A DNA stretch of 11,125 bases, taken from the NCBI GenBank assembly GCA_021810985.1, contig JAJZQA010000049.1, forward strand, positions 1 to 11,125, read 5' to 3'. This DNA is from Deltaproteobacteria bacterium. Its GTDB lineage: Bacteria; Desulfobacterota; Desulfuromonadia; Geobacterales; Geobacteraceae. The position numbers and the translations under genes are program-made. Below the pieces are notes generated by a model that saw nothing but the letters and a program-made list of their open reading frames with translations, had not been told where the DNA came from and did no database searches. Of the stretch, positions 1 through 7,156 are shown in pieces. How positions within the stretch are numbered: position 1 is the stretch's first letter; the number at the start of each line of letters is the position of its first letter.

Positions 1-66
1 GGCTAGGGCTGTCAGACCTTTCTGCGCTGCAGGGATGGTATGGCTGATGGTGATGAGCCCGCTCAT
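1..66 (-). CDS. Virion morphogenesis protein, gpG-like (N-terminal fragment)
   Basis: Only the first 22 codons are in the window and the gene runs off the left edge. The reading frame starts MSGLITISHTIPAAQKGL and is open to base 1. Its ATG shares bases with the TGA of the portal gene (ATGA overlap), the junction style used throughout this operon. In Mu the gene after F (gp30) is G (gp31), the virion morphogenesis/tail completion protein. That position, plus an N-terminus that opens with a short hydrophobic strand and then a helix, supports the call. The fragment is too short for a family call from sequence alone, so the name rests mainly on synteny. Confidence 0.55.
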   Translation of the reverse strand, partial: MSGLITISHTIPAAQKGLTALA

Positions 67-2390
67 CGCTTCTCGCCCTGGGCGATCTCGGCGCGGATCT
101 GTGTGGCGATGTCCGGAGGCAGTTGGTTGATGCGCTCATTCAGGATGTCTTTTGACTTCCCTGCCGCCGCGCCTGGGTTGTATTGGAAGCCGGGATCGAT
201 GCCGTTGGGGATGCTGAAGGTCCGCCCCTGTTTGTCGGTCCATTGATAGATTCCATCATTGGGGGCCTTAAGCTTGGCCGTCTCTCCCAAGCGCTTGACG
301 TCGCGCTCTCCACCAGAGAAGATTTTGCACTTACAGCCCCAGCCGTTCTGTGGGGTGTGGGTGCCCCACCAGGGATCGTCCGCCGGAAGACAGGTGCCAT
401 TCCAGGACAGGTGGAGCGGACGCGGCCTGATCGAGTCGCCGTGGCGGTATATTAGATAAGGTCGCGTCTTCAGCACGTCTGGATCGGTGGCCTGCTGCCA
501 CCGGCCGGCGTTGTACGCCTGGCGCGTGTTAGTCTCGAACACGATGCGGGTGCGCCAGTTGCGGCCGCCGTTGTACTGCCAGCCGTGGCGCTCCACGATC
601 TGATCCCACTGCTTGCGGAATTCGGCCAGGGTGATGCCCCCGGTGATAGCCTGGTCAACCGCGTCGCGGATATCGGAGAGCAGGTCGCCCTTGATGGCGC
701 CGGCGATCATGAATCCCTGGGAATGCTGATCGAGGAAGAGGTCGTTCCAGCGCTCGGTGGGGATGCTGATCTTGTTGTGGAAGAAATCGACGGCCTCCTT
801 AAAGGGGAGGTTTAAGGCATTGACCAGAGACAAGTCTGCAAAATTACCCGCAGCCGCAATCTCGTCGATGATTTCGGCCCGGCCAGCCAAGCGTGACACC
901 AGCATGGCGTCGCGGATCTGCGCGGCCAAGGGAGCGAGATCGAGCTTGACTTTCAACAGATCGTTCCGCAGATCGATCAGGTTGCCGGCCCGGTCAACTT
1001 CCTTCTTCAGAGCCGCTAGCCACTTGTCGATAATCGGACCGGTATCGGTATCCAGTCGCTGGGTAATGACGTCGGCGGAGTCAGGGGCGTTGGACTCGGA
1101 GAATTGGGCGGGCGCGGCAGGCTCCACGAGTTGCCCCGGTAGTGCCGGGCCGGCGCCTGGTTGCTGTGCCGGCGCATCCTCGATGTCGCCATCCTCCAGG
1201 TTGTATTCACGCAGGTAATAGTCCCTGGTCAGTTTCAGGCCGGAGCGCGAAAGGGATTCTGTCAGGTCCTTGTCCCTGGCTGCCTGCTTGCCGTCGACCT
1301 CCTCTTCTTCCCAGAGGCTGAATCTTGGTGCGCCTTCGGCGTTGTTCCAGTTGACCTCGCAGATCCAGTCGATCAGTTTGTACAGCGTTTCCTCGATCAG
1401 AGATTTATCCGAGTCGCGCAGATCATCGCGGACATCGCCCGCAACACCCTTACCGCCCCCCAGCTCACCGGAGACCGACTCGCCCGCCCCGGCATGACCG
1501 AGCCAGACGGTGCTGATAGCGTTGTTGGCCTCGGCGATGATGTCTCTGTACAGCGCCGAGGTGGCCCCCTTGGTTCCGGATTCCTTGAAGTCGACCGAGC
1601 CATCGTCGGGGATAACGGCTACGGCGTCCTGGATCATCCGTGCAAGGACGTCGAGCATCTCGTTGATCTGTTCCGGCGTTGATGATCGCGGCAGCTTGCC
1701 GATGGGCCAGACCTGGCCGTACTTCTCGCTGAACTGTATCCAGAACCTCCAGCCCCCCTTCTTGAAGGTGACCGGCCAAAAACAGCGCGAGAGCAGCCCC
1801 AGGCCGTAGGGGTTTTCATAGCTGGATTCGTTGGTCGGGCAGAGGAACTTCCTGGCGGGCAGCTCCTCTCCGTCCATCATGTGGTCGCGGCTACGGAAGC
1901 GCAGATCGTTGGCCTGACCAAAGGCAAACCAGCGCTGCGGCTTGGCAATGATATCGAACGGCACAGTGAGTCCGTCCCGGCTGCCCCAGATGATCTCCAT
2001 GGGGGCGTAACCGTATGACCGAGCCTGGAGGATCTCGCCCATGATCCGGTTGAGGGGGAGCTTGTCAAAGATCGCCTTGACCGCCTTGGCCTGGCGGCTC
2101 TTGGCTCCCTTGCCCTTGTCCACCTCCCAGTCCAGCGCCAGGGTGGCGTTGAAACGGTTGGTCATGCTGCCCGACACGCGGTCATCGATGACCAGGTCGC
2201 CATAGACCTTGATGTCTTTCCCCTGGGCCTTGAGCACCGGGTCGGGGTTGGGCAGATACATGTTGCCGATGGCATAGTAATCGATGCTGCGCGACCGGAC
2301 GGCGATCTCCTCGGAGAGAGATCCGGAGGTGGCCGCTGGTTCGGAGAAGCGCATGAAGGTGCCGTCGGGAAGATAGAGGCCGTTTGTCAT
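63..2390 (-). CDS. Fused portal (DUF935, Mu gp29-like) and Mu F-like head morphogenesis protein
   Basis: This is a 775-aa protein that starts at the ATG overlapping the terminase stop (TGATG). Residues about 25-430 look like the DUF935 portal of Mu-like phages (Mu gp29), which forms the ring through which DNA enters the head and to which terminase docks. Residues about 480-700 look like the Mu F family (gp30, minor head protein): a helical region, then W-N-G-T-C-L-P (from about 663) with a following D-D-P-W-W, and the typical P-x-N-G-W-G-C-x-C motif at about 680-690. A Pro/Ala-rich linker lies around 415-450. Mu makes these as two proteins of about 512 and 425 aa. Here one uninterrupted frame covers both, with shortened modules. 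There is no internal stop or obvious restart, so the fusion looks genuine. Both domains are structural and would sit at the portal vertex and inner capsid. Confidence 0.85.
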   Translation of the reverse strand: MTNGLYLPDGTFMRFSEPAATSGSLSEEIAVRSRSIDYYAIGNMYLPNPDPVLKAQGKDIKVYGDLVIDDRVSGSMTNRFNATLALDWEVDKGKGAKSRQAKAVKAIFDKLPLNRIMGEILQARSYGYAPMEIIWGSRDGLTVPFDIIAKPQRWFAFGQANDLRFRSRDHMMDGEELPARKFLCPTNESSYENPYGLGLLSRCFWPVTFKKGGWRFWIQFSEKYGQVWPIGKLPRSSTPEQINEMLDVLARMIQDAVAVIPDDGSVDFKESGTKGATSALYRDIIAEANNAISTVWLGHAGAGESVSGELGGGKGVAGDVRDDLRDSDKSLIEETLYKLIDWICEVNWNNAEGAPRFSLWEEEEVDGKQAARDKDLTESLSRSGLKLTRDYYLREYNLEDGDIEDAPAQQPGAGPALPGQLVEPAAPAQFSESNAPDSADVITQRLDTDTGPIIDKWLAALKKEVDRAGNLIDLRNDLLKVKLDLAPLAAQIRDAMLVSRLAGRAEIIDEIAAAGNFADLSLVNALNLPFKEAVDFFHNKISIPTERWNDLFLDQHSQGFMIAGAIKGDLLSDIRDAVDQAITGGITLAEFRKQWDQIVERHGWQYNGGRNWRTRIVFETNTRQAYNAGRWQQATDPDVLKTRPYLIYRHGDSIRPRPLHLSWNGTCLPADDPWWGTHTPQNGWGCKCKIFSGGERDVKRLGETAKLKAPNDGIYQWTDKQGRTFSIPNGIDPGFQYNPGAAAGKSKDILNERINQLPPDIATQIRAEIAQGEKR

Positions 2391-4030
2391 CAGTTGTACC
2401 CCGCGAGAATATCTTTGGATGATCCGCCGGAAAGACCCATGAAACCATTCTGGTTGACGGCGGGCCTGGATGCGGCCCAGCCGGGTCCGGAATCCTGCTT
2501 TGTTGCAAAATGCGCCAAGGCAAGCATGATTGCCCCATCCCCGTGGCGCTTGAAGTCGGCATCCTTCGTGTCTTGGACGCGCAGGCTGGGCAGCTTGATG
2601 ATGCCGTCGATCAGCTCCAGGGTCCGAATGTCGTTAAGAATGTCGATGTCCCTGGGGAGATCGAACATGGCATCCTCAAAAGCCTGCTGGAATGCGGTCA
2701 TGTTTTCTCGGTACCATGCGTCATTAAGCATGACCTCCAGGATGCGTGGACGGCCGTATTTGTCTGCCGTTTCCTCGGCCAAACCATAGCCGTTGCCGGT
2801 GGCATCCATGGCCCCATTGCGAAACCTGGGCAGATGGTCGATGATGTGCCAGAGGATTTGCTTTTGATGACGGGTCGGGACGTTGTGCATTTCCAGGATG
2901 AACGGCACCATCCGTTTCAGATCCTGCAAGATGGTCATTGGGCCGAATACGGCAAAGTCACCGTGCCGGGCATAGTCAGATCCAAAGCTGTGCTGTATTG
3001 TCGGGTCAAGCGTCAGCAACGCCTGGTTGACATGCGTCACGATCCAATCGGCTATCCATCCGTCTCGGTATTTCATGGCCTTTGGTACAAAATCGCTGCC
3101 CAGGGCCAAGCGAAGGATCGGACGCACCTCTTTCATGCACTGCTCGACCAGTACGCCGGGGATCGCCACGCCGGAGCCCTCGCGGGGAATGGCGTCAAGC
3201 TCCTCTTTCTTGGCGGCAATATTGCTGCCGTAGCCCTTGATGATGCCGTCGTACCATGTCTTTTTCCCCTCCGAAGTTGGCGTCCATCCCTTGATCAGAC
3301 AGACCCGCTCATAGAGGCCGTTGTTGACCGCGTCGTCAAAGGTGCAGTGGAATACCTTGTAACCATTGATCCCGGCCCTCGCATCTCGGATCAGCTGATT
3401 AAAGGCATTCTTCATGCCGTTGTGGGTGGAGATGATCCGGATTTTGCCGGCCCAGATAAGGAGGGCGGTACAGGCATCAATCACGGCCTGAACGTTCTTG
3501 TGGAACGCAGCCTCGTCGATGTTGACGATCCCCTGGAGGCCGCGAATGTTGGCCGGGTTGCTGGACAGGGCCACGATCTGGAAGCCGGAGGCGAAACGGA
3601 TGCGGTACGAGGTGATTTGCTTGCTTGATCCGTCATCCTGCTGGTCCTCGAACAGGAACACCTCGATGCCGTTCCACCCCTCGGCCATGGCACAAGCCAT
3701 AATCTTGGCCATCTTGGCGCAGTAGCCGATAAACTCTAGCCCCTTGTCTTTCGTGTCGCCGACGTAGTACACATTATCGCCTCCAGCCTTGCGGTTGCTG
3801 GCAGCGGTGATGGTATCGTCCAGGGCGGTGGCATAGGTGATGCCAGTGCGACGGCCCTTTTCGGAGATATTCAGATCATGCTCGTGGATCTGCTTGATCC
3901 ATTGACGCTGGTGCAGCATAAGCACGCCGTCAGCAAGAGGATCAAAACTTCCGTCTGTTGGAATCTCCCGTGCCCGAGGCGGCAACTCGGCATCATCCAG
4001 AATGCGTATGACGTCGCCGGGCTGGCTCAC
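2390..4030 (-). CDS. Terminase large subunit (Mu gp28-like)
   Basis: This 546-aa packaging motor ATPase and nuclease pumps phage DNA into the prohead and makes the headful cut. The GTG start overlaps the small terminase stop (GTGA). An ATPase domain fills about residues 30-230. Its P-loop is deviant, EKGRRTGIT at 57-65, with the Lys (K58) at the front as in lambda gpA rather than in a classic GKT. Walker B is IVNIDEAA at about 168-175, followed by a coupling-type STHNG at 201-205. The C-terminal half has an RNase H-like nuclease: a GSDYARHGD segment with D352, MDATGNG with D409, and HGDGAIMLALAH with D498 as the likely metal-binding Asp set. Length and position between the DUF3486 and portal genes match Mu gp28. 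Confidence 0.9.
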   Translation of the reverse strand: MSQPGDVIRILDDAELPPRAREIPTDGSFDPLADGVLMLHQRQWIKQIHEHDLNISEKGRRTGITYATALDDTITAASNRKAGGDNVYYVGDTKDKGLEFIGYCAKMAKIMACAMAEGWNGIEVFLFEDQQDDGSSKQITSYRIRFASGFQIVALSSNPANIRGLQGIVNIDEAAFHKNVQAVIDACTALLIWAGKIRIISTHNGMKNAFNQLIRDARAGINGYKVFHCTFDDAVNNGLYERVCLIKGWTPTSEGKKTWYDGIIKGYGSNIAAKKEELDAIPREGSGVAIPGVLVEQCMKEVRPILRLALGSDFVPKAMKYRDGWIADWIVTHVNQALLTLDPTIQHSFGSDYARHGDFAVFGPMTILQDLKRMVPFILEMHNVPTRHQKQILWHIIDHLPRFRNGAMDATGNGYGLAEETADKYGRPRILEVMLNDAWYRENMTAFQQAFEDAMFDLPRDIDILNDIRTLELIDGIIKLPSLRVQDTKDADFKRHGDGAIMLALAHFATKQDSGPGWAASRPAVNQNGFMGLSGGSSKDILAGYN

Positions 4031-4593
4031 TGTACCCCCAGAACCTGTTGGCGCCAGAAGGCTGCCTGTTCAGCGTTGAGACCTTGCTGCACAGCGGCCT
4101 TTTCAACCGCCTCGGCAGCATCGGCAAGCGCTGATTTTCGTATTTCCGCCTCGCGCTTGACGTTGATGGTGGCCGATTGCTCCAGCCGCTGGACGGCCAG
4201 TGCCAGTGCCTTGACCTGGTCGATGGTGGCGGCCATGATCTCCGGATCGGCGATATCGGCGTCCTGTATCTTGAGGGTAAGATCAAAGGCCATGGTGCGC
4301 AGCATTTCGTTGATCAGCAGGCCGGTCTGCCCCTGGGGAGCCGCGCCAACCTGGGAGATATACATCTGGGCCACTTCGCGGCTTTGCTTGAGCTTCTCTC
4401 CCACCTCGGCCATGCGGACCGCATAGCGGTTAACGCTGCTCTTGGTCACCCGCTCGGGAACGCCCGCCAGATCGAGCAGGGCGTTGGTGCGCCGGGTGGC
4501 CTCCTCCTGGGTGATGCGCGGGTCCTGGAGCCACGCCTGGAGATTGGCCTTGATATCCGGAGGCAGTATTTCAATGGTGGAAGGTTTGGGCAT
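4027..4593 (-). CDS. Small terminase subunit, DUF3486 family (Mu gp27-like)
   Basis: This 188-aa protein carries the features of the DUF3486 family, which includes Mu gp27. The N-terminus has the usual pattern: a lead-in, L-P-x-D-I-K, then a helix-turn-helix-like stretch with ITQEEATRRTNALL and, about 20 residues later, VTKSSVNRYAVRM. The rest is long amphipathic helix rich in Ala, Glu and Gln, suited to oligomerisation. The family role is small terminase, recognising phage DNA and stimulating the large subunit. It lies directly upstream of the large subunit (4-base GTGA overlap) and 3 bases after the gp26-like gene, the Mu order. No zinc or catalytic motif is seen. Confidence 0.85.
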   Translation of the reverse strand: MPKPSTIEILPPDIKANLQAWLQDPRITQEEATRRTNALLDLAGVPERVTKSSVNRYAVRMAEVGEKLKQSREVAQMYISQVGAAPQGQTGLLINEMLRTMAFDLTLKIQDADIADPEIMAATIDQVKALALAVQRLEQSATINVKREAEIRKSALADAAEAVEKAAVQQGLNAEQAAFWRQQVLGVQ

Positions 4594-4596
4594 GGG

Positions 4597-4890
4597 TCAG
4601 CCTCTCGGGCCTGGGCGCTTGACACCCGGCACCGTGGCCGCACCCGTGGCGACATCCAGCCCGCGCTGGGTGGCGGTGGCAACCAGCACACCTACGTCGT
4701 TAATTGCCAGCAAACCCTGTTCCTGGAGCCAGTACAGATCGGTGCGGACCCGGTCGCGCCCCACGGCGTGGCCGTACTTGGCAAGGACCAGTTGCAGTAC
4801 GCTCTCGTTGCTGGCATACCCGTCGGTATCGGCCAGCTCGCGCAGGATCACCAGCCGGATGTCGGCGGTCTTCAGGTCGGAATAATTCAT
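4597..4890 (-). CDS. Mu gp26-like winged-helix protein
   Basis: This is a 97-aa protein between the gp25-like and gp27-like genes, exactly where Mu gp26 (similar length) lies. It starts at an ATG that shares its A with the preceding TAA (TAATG). Residues 8-80 look like a small winged helix: helix RLVILRELADT, a second helix NESVLQLVLAKYG, a recognition-type helix RDRVRTDLYWLQEQG, then a beta wing LLAINDVGVLVATATQRG. The last 20 residues are Gly/Pro/Ala-rich and probably flexible. Such proteins are often labelled ArsR-like, but no metal-binding Cys is present. The function in Mu is not established as far as I know. Co-transcription with packaging genes suggests an assembly or packaging role rather than gene control. 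Confidence 0.7.
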   Translation of the reverse strand: MNYSDLKTADIRLVILRELADTDGYASNESVLQLVLAKYGHAVGRDRVRTDLYWLQEQGLLAINDVGVLVATATQRGLDVATGAATVPGVKRPGPRG

Positions 4891-5339
4891 TATTTGCCCC
4901 TCCCGTTGTTGATCAGGAATTCATTCATCAAGTCCACGGCGCGGCCTATGCCATCCAACCTGCCAGCGACCTCATGCACGTCGCCGTGCAGCTGCTCGAT
5001 CCGTTTTGATATATCCATAAACGCGCCATAACTGGGCAGTGAGTGCACCTCTGATCCGATCCGTTCGACCTTTACCTCCGTTTCATTCAGTCGCCCGCTA
5101 TGCCCGGCGCAGCGCCGCTGCAGTTCCTTGTCAAAATCCGCCAGGGCGCGGCTGAATTCATCTTTCAGAAGACCGGCTTCCTTGTTGGCATTTACTGCCT
5201 TCGCGGACGCCTCGCTGATGCTCCGTTCCACCTCGCGCAGGTTCCGGCCGAGAGACCAGCGGAGCGCAGTTATAAGCACCCCCGTCCACGCCATTACCGC
5301 CGGGACAATGACCCCTGGGTCGTGCCACTCAACAGCCAT
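4890..5339 (-). CDS. DUF2730 membrane/coiled-coil protein (Mu gp25-like)
   Basis: This 149-aa protein starts MAVEWHD. I chose the ATG at 5339 because an AGGAGG lies six bases before it; a TTG at 5354 in the same frame would place the start inside that ribosome binding site. One membrane segment, about residues 9-28 (GVIVPAVMAWTGVLITAL), sits near the N-terminus and is followed by Arg-rich residues. A long charged helical region (about 35-140) then looks like a coiled coil. This layout and the place just before gp26/gp27/gp28 match the DUF2730 family, Mu gp25. Its function is not known. The start overlaps the end of the DksA-like gene by 11 bases. Confidence 0.75.
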   Translation of the reverse strand: MAVEWHDPGVIVPAVMAWTGVLITALRWSLGRNLREVERSISEASAKAVNANKEAGLLKDEFSRALADFDKELQRRCAGHSGRLNETEVKVERIGSEVHSLPSYGAFMDISKRIEQLHGDVHEVAGRLDGIGRAVDLMNEFLINNGRGK

Positions 5340-5544
5340 ACACTCCCTCCTCAAAATCAGATTGACATTCTATGCACCTGCGGCAGCCTGGCATTGCCAG
5401 CCGCCGCTTGATGGGTATTTCCTCGCCGCAATCATCACAGTGGGTTGCGGCCGGGCCGGTTGGCCGGTTGCGCTGATGTTCGGCCAGGGCGGCAGCCTGG
5501 AACTGCTCGTTGATCCCCTGAACCATATCCATGTCATCGGGCAC
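5329..5544 (-). CDS. DksA/TraR-type zinc-finger protein, short form
   Basis: This is a 71-aa protein in the small TraR/C4-zinc-finger class. I chose the GTG at 5544 because a GGAGG lies five bases upstream; the next ATGs (5532, 5526) have no site at proper spacing. The C-terminal half shows the zinc finger: THCDDCGEEIP (C-x2-C), then KRRLAMPGCRRCIECQ with the second Cys set, and a closing helix. The N-terminus has an acidic DDMDM followed by a helix, reminiscent of the D-x-x-D tip of TraR/DksA. Family members bind in the secondary channel of RNA polymerase and mimic or replace ppGpp/DksA control. It overlaps the end of the o-spanin gene by 11 bases. Phage DksA-like genes near lysis or head genes are common in Mu-like phages, but their targets are largely unknown. 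Confidence 0.8.
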   Translation of the reverse strand: MPDDMDMVQGINEQFQAAALAEHQRNRPTGPAATHCDDCGEEIPIKRRLAMPGCRRCIECQSDFEEGVYGC

Positions 5545-5800
5545 TGCTGCCTCCACGGTACCCGTCCAGGATCGTCTCCAGCTGCTCGGCGTAGCCGGCA
5601 ACCGCCTCCAGGGATTCGGCGTAGGCGCGGACCACATCAGCCGGTGGCGAATCGGTCCGGAGGTTCCGGATGGCCAGGTGCGGCCGGGTCACCTCGGGGG
5701 GCGCGGTGCAGGGCACGGCCACCGGAACTTCCACGGTTCGCGGCAGGGTGCCGCATCCGGCCAGGATCAGGATCATGGCCAAAGGCGCAAAGTGTTTCAC
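5534..5800 (-). CDS. Outer-membrane spanin lipoprotein (Rz1-like)
   Basis: This is an 88-aa predicted lipoprotein. The GTG start overlaps the stop of the Rz-like gene (GTGA). The N-terminus has Lys then a hydrophobic stretch, with lipobox L-A-G-C at 14-17, so Cys17 would be the lipidated residue after signal peptidase II cleavage. The mature part is Pro-rich at first (VPVAVPCTAPPEVTRP), as usual for Rz1, then helical with a coiled-coil-like segment (AYAESLEAVAGYAEQLETIL). In the family, this outer-membrane lipoprotein pairs with the inner-membrane spanin across the periplasm and fuses the membranes at the last step of lysis. It implies a Gram-negative host. Confidence 0.85.
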   Translation of the reverse strand: MKHFAPLAMILILAGCGTLPRTVEVPVAVPCTAPPEVTRPHLAIRNLRTDSPPADVVRAYAESLEAVAGYAEQLETILDGYRGGSSAR

Positions 5801-6189
5801 TCTTCATCCTCCCAGCGCTTGTTGAACTCCAGGGCGTGCTCCGCTCCCCACTTGACGGCGTCCGGGCAGGCCGGGGGAATGGCGGCCACGGTGACGGTGC
5901 GGACCCGCTCGACGGTGACGGTGCGGACGCGCTCTGCCTTCTTGGCGGCTTCCTTGACCCGCTGCGCCTGTTTGTCCGCCTCGGCCTTCCAGATGGTAAC
6001 GGCCCGGTTCTGGGTGGCCAGCTTGTCACCAAGGACATCCTGCCGGGCCTTGGCGGCATCGAGGCGGGCGCTCTGGATCTCGACCGTGACGCCCAGGCCG
6101 ATGCAGATGATCAGCAGCGCGGCAGTCACATAGATCAGCGCCTGGAGGCCCCAGGGAGAGCGGGTTATCAAACCGGTCAGAAACTGCAT
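5797..6189 (-). CDS. Inner-membrane spanin (Rz-like)
   Basis: This is a 130-aa type II membrane protein. The ATG at 6189 shares a base with the upstream stop (TGATG); a GTG at 6198 is possible but has a weaker site. One membrane segment (about residues 15-34, ALIYVTAALLIICIGLGVTV) is followed by a long periplasmic coiled coil, about 37-90, rich in Ala, Lys, Glu and Gln. The tail has IPPACPD, with the Pro/Cys pair common at the end of i-spanins. The segment ERVRTVTV occurs twice in tandem just before it. It sits immediately before the Rz1-like lipoprotein, as in Mu and lambda. Role: spans the periplasm with its lipoprotein partner to disrupt the outer membrane. Confidence 0.85.
   Translation of the reverse strand: MQFLTGLITRSPWGLQALIYVTAALLIICIGLGVTVEIQSARLDAAKARQDVLGDKLATQNRAVTIWKAEADKQAQRVKEAAKKAERVRTVTVERVRTVTVAAIPPACPDAVKWGAEHALEFNKRWEDEE
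5888..5935. repeat. Tandem 24-bp repeat, two copies, inside the i-spanin gene
   Basis: Two 24-base units, 5888-5911 and 5912-5935, begin acggtgacggtgcggac and differ at two bases. In the minus-strand frame each encodes the eight-residue unit ERVRTVTV, so the duplication keeps the frame and lengthens the periplasmic region. Confidence 0.9.
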
Positions 6190-7097
6190 CACACCCACCC
6201 GAGGTACTTGGGCGCCCGGACGTCACAGATGATGTGCGGGTACTCGTTGCGCATCTTGGCCAGGGGGCGGCCGTAGAGGAGCTTCTGCTCGTAGGGCATG
6301 GCAACCTGGTCAAGCCCACCCGCCCATCGGTCATGCGGCACTCCGGTGCGGATGGCTAGGGCGCGGCGCTGCAAGACGGTGCCGTAGCCGGCGTTGTAGG
6401 CCACCAGAGAGCCCCGCCAGCGTGAGTCATCGTCTCGGAAGAGCCGGGAGACCTCCTTGAAGTTCGATCTGTCGGTGATGACGGCATAGCCGAGCTGATA
6501 CTTGACGTTGAAACGGTCCTCCCACTTCCAGTCCTTAAAGATCCGCTGGGCGGCCTTGAAATTGTTGAAGCGGGAGGTCACGGTGATCTGCCCCAGACCG
6601 AAGCCGTACTCGCGGGAGGTCTTCAGCTCGGCCCGCTCGTTCCATCCGGCCGATTCCTGCTCGATCTGGCCGCCGGCATAGTGCCGAAGCGGCGCATCAG
6701 GCCAGTGGGCGTTAAAGGCGTCTTTAAGGGCCGGCAGGTAGCGCTTGGCCTTGGCGGTGGGTTCAGTGGCGGCCGAAGCCTTGGCGGGGTTGATGACGCC
6801 TGCGGCGAGGGCGATTATGCCGAACAGGAAGGCCAGCATGGCGATCCAGACCAGGGCGGAGGTGAGCGGCGTCTCCAGGGCCTTCTTCCAGGCGACCTGG
6901 ATGTCGGCGTAGGGGAAGAGCGCCTTGCGGATGTAGTGGCCGATCAGGGCGGTGAATGATACGACGGTGAGGATGTAGATGGCGCCAACGATGGCCTCGT
7001 AGTCGCCCTTATAAAACAGCAGGGTCAGGGCGAAGAGGCCGAGGAACGGCAGGCAGCGGATCAGTTCCTTTCGGTGGGTGGACATACGGTCGGGCAT
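6189..7097 (-). CDS. Membrane-anchored lytic transglycosylase, probable holin/endolysin fusion
   Basis: This is a 302-aa protein, first gene of the late operon. AAAGGAGA lies five bases upstream of the ATG at 7097. Residues 1-105 contain three hydrophobic segments (about 15-28, 34-54 and 78-101), which resembles a small holin. A short Ala/Lys linker (104-118) leads to a transglycosylase domain. The pattern of the Slt/lysozyme-like fold is clear: IEQESAGWN at 145-153 with catalytic Glu148, YGFGLGQIT at 164-172, and VAYNAGYGTV at 232-241. The family cleaves the MurNAc-GlcNAc bond of peptidoglycan with 1,6-anhydro product. It precedes the spanin pair, so this is the lysis cassette, and no separate holin or endolysin gene is seen. 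Whether the membrane part acts as a true holin, or only holds the enzyme in the inner membrane, cannot be told from sequence. Confidence 0.85.
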   Translation of the reverse strand: MPDRMSTHRKELIRCLPFLGLFALTLLFYKGDYEAIVGAIYILTVVSFTALIGHYIRKALFPYADIQVAWKKALETPLTSALVWIAMLAFLFGIIALAAGVINPAKASAATEPTAKAKRYLPALKDAFNAHWPDAPLRHYAGGQIEQESAGWNERAELKTSREYGFGLGQITVTSRFNNFKAAQRIFKDWKWEDRFNVKYQLGYAVITDRSNFKEVSRLFRDDDSRWRGSLVAYNAGYGTVLQRRALAIRTGVPHDRWAGGLDQVAMPYEQKLLYGRPLAKMRNEYPHIICDVRAPKYLGWV

Positions 7098-7106
7098 GGC
7101 TGTCTC
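7098..7106 (-). promoter_or_regulatory. Unclassified spacer after the late ribosome binding site
   Basis: Five bases separate the ATG at 7097 from a strong purine-rich AAAGGAGA on the minus strand (about 7103-7110). It is one of the best ribosome binding sites in the window, as expected for the first gene of a highly expressed late operon. Confidence 0.5.
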
Positions 7107-7119
7107 CTTTGTGCTGGAA

Positions 7120-7140
7120 TGGACCGGGAGCGCCGGTCCA
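7120..7140 (-). other. Perfect 8-bp hairpin in the late leader
   Basis: The arms tggaccgg (7120-7127) and ccggtcca (7133-7140) are exact inverted repeats with a 5-base loop. In the minus-strand transcript the hairpin lies about 10 bases before the Shine-Dalgarno of the transglycosylase gene. It has no U-run, so it is not a classic terminator. It could stabilise the late mRNA, affect initiation, or serve as a protein-binding dyad. Confidence 0.6.
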
Positions 7141-7156
7141 GTTGCAGTGCGGGGAC

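Noticed and set aside
1161..1682. Open frame of 173 codons on the plus strand in the portal gene
   Set aside because: Antisense shadow of the DUF935 region.
2510..3628. Long open frame of 372 codons on the plus strand
   Set aside because: It lies wholly opposite the large terminase gene, has no family pattern, and arises from the GC-rich codon bias of that gene.
5128..6276. Open frame of 382 codons on the plus strand across the lysis genes
   Set aside because: Low-complexity Arg/Gly/Pro/Ala-rich translation opposite six well supported minus-strand genes or gene ends; no ribosome binding site or family motif.
7120..7140. Hairpin read as a terminator
   Set aside because: No U-run follows in either direction, and it is inside the leader of the late operon.
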